In this document: in pieces, positions 12,746 through 23,800 of the stretch
Position numbering within the stretch: position 1 is the stretch's first letter
Layout: every line of letters starts with the position of its first letter
Source of the DNA: Nematostella vectensis
Taxonomy: Eukaryota; Cnidaria; Anthozoa; Actiniaria; Edwardsiidae
Direction: 5' to 3'
DNA length: 64,000 bases
NCBI RefSeq assembly: GCF_932526225.1
Contig: NC_064043.1
Coordinates: forward strand, 1,943,501 to 2,007,500
Notes under the pieces: model-generated
Told to the model about the DNA's origin: nothing
The model's input: only the letters and a program-made list of their open reading frames with translations
The model's database searches: none
Program-made: the position numbers and the translations under genes

Positions 12746-13217
12746 ATAATATACTAGTAGCATAGCTCGATTTTAATCAAAATTATGCTTGCTTTTAAAT
12801 ATTATGCTTATTTTTTCCACCATTATGCTCGACAAATAATGTGAAAAACAATAAAAAAAATGATTTTTAATTGATCTTGGGCTTAATATATGGGATTAAT
12901 ATATGGGCTTAATATATGGGCTTAATATATGCGATATTACAGCAACCCAGTTAAATACAAAGCTTTTAATGTGTAGTTCAAGAAAATATCCATACCCCCC
13001 ATTAGGGGGTGGGAAGTATGACATCCCCTCCCTCCGGATTTCCCACATATAGTACTCGGTACCCACCAGGCCCCTCTGGAAATATTGATTTCACAAACAT
13101 GTGATGCAAATCCATGACAGACTTGATCATAAAAGCGTTACGAATAATTAACCCGCCTTATTAAGTGAAAAGCCCCTAGAAAGATAGTTTCAGTAAGTTT
13201 TTTCTTTTATATACAAA

Positions 13218-13344
<127 letters not shown>

Positions 13345-13559
13345 GTATAGCTCTAATCGCTTTACATGCCAGGATATCTCATCCTCAATAACAGACTGCG
13401 CAAGGCAGTTTACAATCATAAGTGTATGTTAGTAATGTAAGTTTTGTCAATGAGGGTGGTCACTTCCTGGGTTTCTAGTTTAATTTTAGTTAGTTTACTA
13501 TTTGTTTATCGAGGGTAACATATTTAACCGAATATACAGTTTTGTAACATATGGCCCTC

Positions 13560-13856
13560 AGTTAGTAAGCACTGTCAATGGGGGTGGTCACTGCCAGAGG
13601 GTTTATTGCGTCCCCAGTGGTTCTTTTACGTCCCTTCGGTTCAGGTTAGTGTTGTGCAGCTTGAAGAGACGGGACCTCCGGTTTAGTGTCCTTATCCGAG
13701 AAGACTGGAAACACGGGAGAATAACTTCAACTCACTTGCGACAAAAATTCGAATCAAGGCAGGGACCCGGAAAAATCCCCAGTTTGAGCCAGGATTCGAA
13801 CCTGGGCCACAGCGGTGAGAGGCCGACGCGCTAACACACTAGGCCACCCGTGCTTC
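13560..13856 (-). mobile_element. tRNA-derived SINE (best-preserved copy)
   Basis: On the minus strand from about 13854 the head reads GGGTGGCCTAGTGTGTTAGC (A box) and then GGTTCGAATCC (canonical B box, about 13800), as in a pol III promoter of tRNA origin. The body contains, on the plus strand, GAGACGGGACCTCCGGTTTA and TCCTTATCCGAGAAGAC; similar segments recur at 13912-13952 and at 55968-56006. Several copies in one window indicate an interspersed family. Confidence 0.8.
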
Positions 13857-13958
13857 CACTGGTGTCCTCAGCGGTTCTTTCAGGTCCTCCGGTTTAGATT
13901 TGTGTAGTGAGAGACGGGACCTACGGTTTAACGTCCTTATCCGAGAAGACGTTGAATA
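13857..13958 (-). mobile_element. Truncated SINE body, second copy
   Basis: This repeats the body of the neighbouring SINE (GAGACGGGACCTACGGTTTA followed by TCCTTATCCGAGAAGAC) without a tRNA-like head. It is a truncated insertion or local duplication. Confidence 0.6.
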
Positions 13959-14107
13959 TCTAACTGTTTATTGCAGATTTTATGTAAAATAGACAAGGAT
14001 AAATCGGCCTTCATTATGTACAGACGGGGGGACTTCGAGTATTCGGTTCTGAAGACTCATGTTTCTCACGAACCAGACCCTCCGGATTTCTGGCTTCGGA
14101 CGATTAG

Positions 14108-14138
<31 letters not shown>

Positions 14139-14591
14139 ACACCCTGGAAATTCCAGGGCGTTTGACCCCCTCCCCACCCCCCCAATTTCCAATCCCCTCA
14201 AAAGGGGGGGGGGGGGGGGGTATAGATATTTTCTGGAACTATACGTCAAATAGGTCAATAACCGTAAAACGCAGTCTAGAGAAATCGCAATAGCCCAGAA
14301 TAAAATGCGAAAAACCGTAAAACAGCGCCAGATTTAAGGCAAAACCACATCACCGCAAACCCTTACCCCCTCCCTCCTAGAGAGTAGGAGTTCCTACCAT
14401 TTCCATCATCTTGGTGATGCATGCCTCTGAACATCCTGATTAGTGGCCATATTATCGGTTAAAGCGCAACATTTGCATTACGTCAAACCCCTTTCAGCGA
14501 AAAGCTATATCCGCGTTTAAAAACACAACAAATGCACAAAAGGAATCCAAGTGGAATTGATTTACTAGTTACCAGGACCCTGGAGTATCAA

Positions 14592-14673
14592 ATAATATAC
14601 ATAAAGCCCTGATCTGGACAAGCCAGAATGTCAAGCGCAAAGAGAGTCCAGACCTGGGCTTTATGTATATTAT
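14592..14673. other. 82-nt near-perfect hairpin
   Basis: The arms 14592-14619 and 14646-14673 (28 nt each) are inverted copies with two mismatches (ATACATAAAGCCC pairs with GGGCTTTATGTAT), separated by a 26-nt loop. The size resembles an animal pre-miRNA or a very short MITE. The sequence alone shows only the fold. Confidence 0.6.
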
Positions 14674-15034
14674 AAATTTGACAGAACACAAAAAGCTTTC
14701 TTCTGGGAATTCAATGAGGCACATATTGCAATCTAACACGCCCAAGAATTTGAGCAAAATAATTACATCCAATTATGAGTAAAAAAAGATATCAAGGACA
14801 TGATTCATGTATTGTCTTGATATTGCAATCATTTCCTTTTTTGTGTGTGTGTACCTCTTTGAGAGAGTGGTGTACTAAAGTTTTGATTGTCTAGGGCAGG
14901 GCAGACAAGCATCTGACACCAGCCCCTGCTAACGACATCCAACCCTTATCACTTGAAAAGGTACAAAGCCCTTACAAAACCCTTATAAGATAACCAATAG
15001 GCAAAAAACCCTTATCGAAAAACACAGCTAAAGA

Positions 15035-15170
15035 TTTTATTGAAAAACATCCCTTATCTGAAAAGAAAGCTAGGGGTTTAATAGACAGAAAATCCTTATC
15101 AGAAAAGAAAGCTAGGGGTTTAATAGAAAAAAAATCCTTATCTGAAAAGAAAGCTAGAAATTTTATATAG
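15035..15170. repeat. Short tandem repeat of about 57 bp, 2-3 copies
   Basis: Copies carry AAATCCTTATCAGAAAAGAAAGC and GCTAGGGGTTTAATAGA with divergence growing to the right. A 25-bp palindrome (ACAAAATCTCTC with its inverse) follows at about 15172-15197. Confidence 0.7.
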
Positions 15171-15604
15171 ACACAAAATCTCTCCGAGAGATTTTGTATA
15201 AACAGTAAAAAACTATCTACCGAGTAGCCTCGATATAGTGATACTTTATAAAATGATTATCTTGGTAAAATAATATTAAAGCTGCATTGTCACCAGTTCA
15301 TTTCCGGAGGTCCGACGGAAACCTCAACTGTTAAAAGACAAAAGAATCTATTAAAATCCGAGATATTTAACATGCCATCCGCTCTCAATTATCAATCACA
15401 TCCTCGAAGAAGCCTGCAATATACACACTGCTTTCAATATTTTTCGCGTTTTCCGTTAAAATCATCGGAGATTGTAAAGTAATCGACCGGAAGTAAACTG
15501 GTGACAATGCGGCTTTAATATCTGGTCCCACAAACAATAAAGTATATAAGAAATCACCATGATTCAACGATTGCTTGCTGAATGCAATGTTTTGTCCCTT
15601 GCCA

Positions 15605-15800
15605 TATTGTGTATAGGGGGGGGGGGGGTCAGGTATTTTATATAGATATTATAAGAAAAAAGCCTCCCTTAGTAAACTGCAGTGTTTTCTTGTGGGTGGG
15701 GGGGGGGGGGGTCAGATATTTTATATAGATATTATAACAAAAAAAGATCCCCTTAGTAAACTGCAGCATTGGGGGTAGGGTGGGGGGGGGGGGGGGGTTC
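15605..15800. repeat. Tandem duplication with long poly-G tracts
   Basis: Two copies of an approximately 100-bp segment (TATTTTATATAGATATTATA plus CCTTAGTAAACTGCAG) are each flanked by G runs of about 11-16 bases, with a third G run at the end (about 15780-15797). The G runs are candidate quadruplex formers. Confidence 0.8.
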
Positions 15801-16090
15801 AGCTGCTTCTCTTCTATTCCAGTCGGGGTGACACCAGATATAAAGTAGCTTATAAACAAAGCTTGAAATATGTGTGGCCTACTTTAGGTTTTAAACTTTC
15901 TCAATTCTAACAACTGACTTTGGCTGACAATACTATTTTTCTATCAGCTGCATGTTACAATTTTACACAACATTACCTAGCCCTTAATAAGTCCAAAGAA
16001 TTGGTTAACTTCATATCTTATGCAAAATGTCTCTCCTCCAAACAATTTTCTTTCCGTTATAGCATTTTTGCAGCTAAAGATTTCTTTCCT

Positions 16091-17542
16091 TTATTGCGTT
16101 TGTGTACTTTGTTCCTGGGATTGTTCAGAGCTTTCTTCTGATTTCTTCTTAAGACTATCTGCTGCTTTCTGTTTCTTCTGCTGTTCCCTTAACCACTGTC
16201 GGTAATCACTTAAAGTCTTAATGTTCTCTCCATAGTAGTCGTCCTCAAACTTACTGAATGAAGATGCCCGCTTTGCTGTGATTCTCTCCAAGAAGTCAGA
16301 TTCTCTCTGAAAATGAAGAGAAACATCAATACTGTAAATTTTCCTTTTTCTTTGTACTTCCCAAATCATTTGTAGGGTTACAGCTTTCCAGTTTGAAAAA
16401 TAATTAGGTAGTATGAATAGATATGAATAGAATATGTAATTGTACAAACCTCCTGAAGCATCTTAGATGTGTCTCTATTGAAGAACCTCCAAATAGACCC
16501 AAATATAGCAGAACCAGCAATATATCCAACACCAGCACTTGCAACTCCGCACAGCCCACAAAAGATCAATGGGTCCATACCCCTGATGGTTGTAAATAAA
16601 TTCAGTATCATTACAAATCTCAGCATACTACAATACTTGTTTTCCTAAAAACCTCAGTTTCTTAAGATGCACACTTCTTGGGAGCAAACATGTGAAAGTG
16701 AATATCAGGGTCGCATCTTTCAGGTGCATTCAGGTACACAGGGTGCCCACCCACACACCCCCTGGCTGCCAAAAGCTGGGTCATTTTTTTTTTGATACTA
16801 TCCCTTTTCTATATTATTAATGACTGTGCGACCCAACCAGCAAATCCTGGGTATGCGCCTGATGTTTGTTAAACCTTCAAACTGCCTTCAGTGGGCTTAA
16901 TGGCTTTTTGTGCACAGAGCACTTTACAAGCTCAAATTTTAGGGCCCTTATTTTTGTCTTTAAAAAGAAAAATCTGGCCAACCACCAAGATGTTAACCAA
17001 GTTTGAATGGGCCAACACTGAGTTAATGTACATGCTATGTTGTAGATCAATTAGCACTTGCAAGTCTGTAAAGTTAAACAAAATTATTTAGTGTTAAAAA
17101 AAAGAAATACCTATTATACTCACAGTATGGGCTGGATTTGATCTGGTACTTACAGTATGGGCTGGATTTGATCTGGGGGGGCGTCAAACATGTTGGGGTT
17201 GAGATATGCACTGACAGCTGACGACGTCATCAGAGCTACCGCTGCCACAGGAAGACCAGCCACACGCTGACGAGCTCGCACTTTGCGCTTTAGTTTCTGG
17301 AATTCCTCAAAGCCCAACGTGAACTGCTTCGGACTTTCTCCTGCCTTCTTAGCGCCTGCATCACGTGAAGTGGACTCGCTATCACTGGTACTCGTGAAAT
17401 TCCTCAAGGAGACAAAAATCAAACTTTTTCTTGTTGTACATGTAAGATCTATAGCTAAAAAGCTACACGTGGACGGTATGCGAGCATTTGGAAGACGTGA
17501 AATGGTTCGCAACGTGCGAAGTGATGTAAGTGCGACGGCCAT
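16091..17542 (-). CDS. PAM17: Mitochondrial import motor subunit Pam17 homologue
   Basis: Three minus-strand exons, 17542-17154, 16582-16450 and 16306-16091, join in frame to 245 aa. The start MAVALTSLRTLRTISR was chosen because it gives an Arg/Ser-rich presequence without acidic residues; two upstream in-frame ATGs (17566, 17587) are less typical. Residues about 85-100 contain the soluble FEEFQKLKRK segment; two hydrophobic segments follow (about 100-120 and 133-155). The family signatures are LGMDPL between them, then SDFLERI, DDYYGE and SDYRQWLREQ, matching fungal Pam17 in order. The C-terminal tail is Lys/Ser/Gln-rich. Fungal Pam17 sits in the inner membrane and helps the presequence translocase motor at TIM23. 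The first donor lies in a 30-bp tandem duplication (17124/17154); only the proximal copy avoids an in-frame TAA. Homology is by motif recall, not a search. Confidence 0.85.
17104..17178 (-). repeat. 30-bp tandem duplication of the PAM17 exon 1 3' end and donor
   Basis: On the minus strand the segment ATCAAATCCAGCCCATACT followed by GTAAGT (exon end 17154) is repeated 30 bp downstream, followed by GTGAGT (after 17124). The exon tail and 5' splice site are therefore both duplicated. Using the second donor would include CTG TAA and end the frame. Confidence 0.9.
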
Positions 17543-17840
17543 CTTGAAAATAGCAACTTCGCCCATAATGCATCTGGCAATCACCACAGGGAACCCACCT
17601 ATGAAAATAAAAATCTCGTTTTTCGCAATTTATTTTATTACGTTTAGCTTTTGCGTTTTTTATCTTTACGTAGCAATACTAGGACCATGGTTTATAAACC
17701 TTCTTTACATGGCAAGATATCTTTAAAGGTGAAAATTATAACTTTGTCTATTACCGCTGACCCCTTTTGACTCAGAAAGGTTCAGCCCCATTCAAGATAT
17801 CCATTCTGCTTTCCCATTTGTTTCTGTCAACATAGCAAAA
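17543..17840. promoter_or_regulatory. Shared PAM17/UCHL3 divergent promoter region
   Basis: The start codons of PAM17 (minus, 17542) and UCHL3 (plus, 17841) are 298 bp apart and diverge, so both promoters must lie in or near this interval unless non-coding first exons exist. No TATA box at a convincing distance was seen. The arrangement is inferred from gene positions only. Confidence 0.55.
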
Positions 17841-20800
17841 ATGGCCCCCCCTTGGCTTCCACTCGAGTCTAATCCTGATGTAAGTGTACTTGCACATTAG
17901 AATTTGTTGATTGTTTTAGCAAATGAGTGAAGTTTGATTTCGGTACTTTGACATGTTTTTCTCTTTACACGTGATGTCATGTCCAACTATACGGCAGGTT
18001 ATGAACAAGGTACTGTAACTATGTTGTACAATCATTTGTACCTCTTTTATACGTGACTGTGTAATGCGAACACAACGCGTGCGTTCTCTATTACAGATTA
18101 ATGGTGTAAGCCTGCTTATGTAGCATATAACAGGCCCGCAGCCAGGATTTTGAGCGGACCATTTTCTCTTAGATAACGCCCTAGCTCGCAGTGGTACTCA
18201 ATTTTCTTTCATCAGAGCGGACCTTCCTGTCGAATGGGGTGGTTCTGCCGAACCCCCTATGGCTACGGGCGTAAAAAACCTTAGTACCTATGTTTAATTC
18301 ATGGCTGACAACCCCAGAAAACCTTAAGACTTGAGAATTTTTGTGGGGTGAGGGGTGGGGAATATTTATTTCTAAGGGGGAGGGGTAGAGTATACCCTCA
18401 AAGGACTCGCAAGCTAAAGCAGTTAAACGACTTTCCTGCTATTATTGAGCCAATCAGCAGACGTTTGCCTTTGAGAAAGCTCTTGCACACAATATAGATC
18501 TCACATGCGTGTTTGATAAATGGCACTACAGAAAATAAAAAATTGGCAAAATGAAGATTTTCTATAAAAGGATTTTTCTTAAGCAATAAAAATCGCTAAA
18601 GAGCTGGAGATTTGGTGCTCCATGCAGGAGAGTCAGAGAAGAGGTCCAAAATCTTCCAAAATTTTGCCAAAATAACTGTAAACAATATTATACCGATACT
18701 TTACACTGCCACACAGAAATTATGAATTGAGTTGGTCAACTCTTTGCGTATCTAAAACGCCATTCTTTACCCGCCTTGCCGAATCACTTATGCTTGATGC
18801 GAACCCATGGGATGGATTTTTCAACCATCATGACAAAGCAGCCTGTCGACATCCCCCTTCGCAAAATTAAAGGTCTGGATTAGAGAGTTACCCACATTAA
18901 CATGAAAGTCAATGTCTAAAGGGGGAGTTGCCAAGTTCTCATAAAAGTCGATGTTTAAATGGGGAATTACCCGCTTTCACACGAAAGTCAATACTTAAAG
19001 GGGGAGATGCCAAGCTCACAAGAAAGTCAATGTCTAAAGGGGATTTGCCCACTTTTACATGAAACTCAATGTTTAAAGGGGGAGTTACCAAGTTTACAAA
19101 TCAAGGTAATTCCCTTGAATTGCACTGCGCACACCTTCTGCCTATAGTGGTGCATGCTGTATGTTCGAATTTAAATGCACGCACGCACCACAGTTGTATA
19201 AGAAAACAAAGCGAAAGGCGTGAGTTTTTTACTTATAATTGCTTTGACAAAAAAAAACAAGTCGGTTACCCCCATTTTTTATTTGCTCAAATGGTTAAAT
19301 ATATACGGAAAATGATATACTGGAAGAAGAAGAAAAAAGTTGAATAGTAGAAGTTTGTTTATTTTCTCTTAAAAGCTATAAAAATACTTAAATGCCACTT
19401 TTTAACGTATAAATAGTGGCATAAACAGTATCTCTTAGTGCGATCTCTTAAAATGTGATTTGTTTTAAGCATTAGATACTACAGGTTATTGTTAAGGAGA
19501 TCGAACTTTGGCAGCTTGACAAGCAGAACTTATTTTTCTTATAAGGACTATTTTTAAAACCTAAGAGTTGTGATTTTTCCTCGCGTGATCAGTAAATGTG
19601 CATCATCTTTACACCCCTCAACCCTCAGTCAGTGTTTAAAGGGGAAGTTCCCTAGATTTCTTTAGTCAGACAACAGTCCCATTAGTGCTTCCCTTGGATG
19701 AGATTACTTCATAAAATGCAATTTGCATGCCTTGGTAATGCTAGTCAGAATAATGTGGAGCTTAGATGCAATACTGGGGGACATAGTATTTCTTTCTTAC
19801 AGCCAAAAAAATCAAACATTTTCACACAGGAAATTTCTAGGCTTAATATTTTACTGAGTGTGATTTTTTTTCTTTGCTAGTTTGTGAAGAACCTGGGTCT
19901 AAAGCCAAAGTTCAAGTTTGTTGATGTCTTTGGTCTTGATGACGAACTGTTGTGCATGCTTCCACAGCCAGTGTTTGCCTTTCTGTTACTATTTCCAGTC
20001 GATGAAAAGGTCAGTTACATATTATCCAGTAAAGATTGTATCTAAGGTGATATCTATTTAAGAATATTTATCTAAGATATTTATTTTACAAAGTAGATAA
20101 TATTAAATCTTGCAGTTCTTTTGTTGAATGCTAATATAACATGTTTTGTTTTGGTTACAGTATGAAGCTTTCACTAAATCCCAGTCAGAGCAAATAAAAA
20201 AGAGTGGGCAGGTATAAAGTTTCAAATGATCCAGACTGAATAACCCAAAGTTATATGATCCAGACTGAATAATCCAGAGTTATTTGATCCAGACAAAATA
20301 ACCCAGAGTTATATGATCCAAACTGAATAACCAAGAGTTATATGATCCAGACTGAATAACCCAGAGTTATATGATTCAGACTGAATAATCCAGATATGAT
20401 CCATACTGAATAACCCAGAGTCATAGCTCACCCACATTAGGCGGGTGTCACAAGGTTTTGGACCTCATCACAAGCCTATTTTTTATGACAGTGTTCATAC
20501 ATTCTCTGTATTCTGTTTTCTCGTGTTTTTTTTCCCACATATTTACTGTATTTTTCCCGATTTCACAAGATGTCTGTCCAAGTTGGGTTGACAGCCATGC
20601 AGAGTTATATGATCCAGTCAGAATAATAAAAAAATGCAGCTTAACCACAACCACATCAAAGATAATCAAAGTGTACCCAGAGACGAATGTCAGGAGCGTT
20701 CCCAGGATTGGCTGAGGGGGGGAGGGGGGTGCGCAGTCGTAGGTATCACATGGATAAAGCATAGTATTTGAAGATACGTTAATAAGAAATGACCCACTTT

Positions 20801-23800
20801 ATGGCCGCCAGGGGGGGTGCACGGATACCCTGCACACCCCCCTGGGTACGTGCCTAATTGTTTAGCGTGTTCTGCACAATATCCCTGATAAGCTCCACCA
20901 AAAGAATGTGGTATACTCCTTCTTCCATGTACAGGAGGTCAGCCTGGACTTATACTATGACTGACACCTTTTGAATTTATTCATTCAAGCAAGCTCATTT
21001 ATTCATGCAAGTTCATTAATTCATGCAAGTAATTACTTTAATGTAGGCGGGACACTGCTTGCTTAATGCTGCTATTTCCATGTACAGGAGGTCAGCCCAG
21101 ACTTGTACTATATGAAGCAAACAGTTAGCAATGCTTGTGGGACTGTGGCAATTGTACACTCTATAGCTAATAACACCTCACAACTTGATCTTGGTAAGTA
21201 CAATCGCAATCACTGATGACCTGACCTTTAATTTCTGCTAAAACCCAAAACTAAATACCTAATGGCACATATTCAAAATGAAGACCCAGAAACTAACATA
21301 GCATTATTGTAATATGGATGGATAGTTAATAATCTGAGAGAAAATGCACTCTTGGCCCTTGTTGATGATTGGCCATTACAAAGTACTATGGCATTCTGTT
21401 AGGAAAAAACAAACTAAGACTCTACAATATAGAGAAATGTAGACTTATAGAAAAAAAGAAACATAGGCCCCAGTCTTTATGATCAAAATATAACTTTTGC
21501 GCAATAGTTTTAGATTAATGTTTTTGCTAAAAGTCATGCATAAATGATCAGACAGAAGGATCTTGTTTTTATGGTCTTTGGGCCTTTATTCAAGGTTTTG
21601 TTAACACCTGGAATCTCTAACACATTCAAACTTTATTATTATTATTTTTGAAAATTATGATAGTATCAACCCTGCATATGGTAAAATTAAAAAAAACAGG
21701 GCTTGAGCAAACTGTATTATGATATGAAAACTTTTCCTGCCTGCAGACATTAAGTATTTTTGCAGCAAAGAGTATAAATGTGTCATATCCACCATTATTT
21801 AATGCCCTCCTCCAAAGCTTTTTCTGTATAATTTTCACAAGCAGCCAAAAAGAAAATTAATGACAGCAACATTTTGAAACAGAAATACTCTAATTAATTT
21901 TTAGAAGATGGAGAGCTTAAAAAATTCATAGATGCTACAAGATCACTTAGTCCCCAGGAGAGAGGAGAGAAACTAGAAACAGACGAGGTAAGGTTTAAAA
22001 ATTATCCTATGTGAATAATTCTCTAGATATTTAGTAATTAAACTACCAAAAGCAGAGCTCTGATGCAGAAGAGTCTTTTCATGTACCCTGTTTTTATAAA
22101 TGATGTCATTCCAATCTTTGCACATAATGCATCTAATGTCTGTAGAAAAAAAGACCATTGCCTCAACCTCCATAACCCATGGCTTATTGTAAAAAGTGAC
22201 TTGGGTTGACTAAGGTGTGGCTTACTTTTCACATCTATATCTATACAGGGTATCACTGATGCTCAATACTCACATCTTTATCTATACAGGGTATCACTGA
22301 GGCTCATGAAGCCAGTGCACAGGAAGGCCAAACTGAGGTGAGACGACCATTGACTTCTCTTATCTGCTGATTGTTGAATGGAAAATCTTACATCATGTTG
22401 ATTGCAAAGAAGTCTGACACATACTGCTATTTTCAGGCACCCTCTGCCGACGAACCTGTCAATTTGCATTTTGTATCTATAGTTCACAAAGATGGTGCTG
22501 TTTATGAACTTGGTAAGGGAGTCTTCTTATCTTGGACAAAGGGATTTGTACTTGGAGCTAGTTATGGCTGTTGGATTTGGCTAAATGTGTTTGATGAAAA
22601 GACTTTTGTTTGTTTACAAAAACTGGTATAAACTCTGGCAAATAGTAAAATACCAGCTTCTTGGAGGACCATATTCCTTACTCTGGTTAATGATCAGGAC
22701 TATTTGGGTATTATGATTGATTTGCGTTTATTACACTTATAGATGGACGTAAAGAGTTCCCCATCAATCATGGGAAATCAACACCTGAAACATTTATGAA
22801 GGTAAGAATATAATTTGTTGTTCCCTATCATTTGATATCTGACAATAGATAAGACACCTAGACCTCACTCATGCACAGAGTGTGTGGAGGGTTAGGCTCA
22901 TCCCAGTAGGGTGTAAGTGTACAAGGATCTGTTACATTCCAGTAGGGGTGTAAGTGTACAAGGATCTGTTACATTCCAGTAGGGGTGTAAGTGTACAAGG
23001 ATCTGTTACATTCCAGTAGGGGTGTAAGTGTACAAGGATCTGTTACATTCCAGTAGGGGTGTAAGTGTACAAGGATCTGTTACATTCCAGTAGGGGTGTA
23101 AGTGTACAAGGATCTGTTACATTCCAGTAGGGGTGTAAGTGTACAAGGATCTGTTACATTCCAGTAGGGGTGTAAGTGTACAAGGATCTGTCACATTCCA
23201 GTAAGGGTGTAAGTGTACAAGGATCTGTTACATTCCAGTAGGGGTGTAAGTGTACAAGGATCTGTTACATTCCAGTAGGGGTGTAAGTGTACAAGGATCT
23301 GTCACATTCCAGTAAGGGTGTAAGTGTACAAGGATCTGTTACATTCCAGTAGGGGTGTAAGTGTACAAGGATCTGTTACATTCCAGTAGGGGTGTAAGTG
23401 TACAAGGATCTGTTACATTCCAGTAAGGGTGTAAGTGTACAAGGATCTGTTACATTCCAGTAGGGGTGTAAGTGTACAAGGATCTGTTACATTCCAGTAG
23501 GGGTGTAAGTGTACAAGGATCTGTTACATTCCAGTAGGGGTGTAAGTGTACAAGGATCTGTCACATCCCAGTAGGGTGTAAGTGTACAAGGATCTGTTAC
23601 ATTCCAGTAGGGGTGTAAGTGTACAAGGATCTGTTACATTCCAGTAGGGGTGTAAGTGTACAAGGATCTGTTACCTTCCAGTAGGGGTGTAAGTGTACAA
23701 GGATCTGTTACATTCCAGTAGGGGTGTAAGTGTACAAGGATCTGTTACATTCCAGTAGGGGTGTAAGTGTACAAGGATCTGTCACATTCCAGTAGGGTGT

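Noticed and set aside
10868-12763. Open frames of 90-300 codons on both strands
   Set aside because: Product of the 21-, 22- and 49-bp repeats being stop-poor; all frames give low-complexity repeats.
13785-13856. tRNA gene
   Set aside because: A and B boxes are present, but no cloverleaf with paired acceptor stem was found, and the sequence continues into a SINE body. The same applies at 29887 and 56133.
21905-22337. Using the upstream copy of the UCHL3 exon 7 acceptor
   Set aside because: Adds 41 nt and shifts the frame, losing the catalytic His and Asp.
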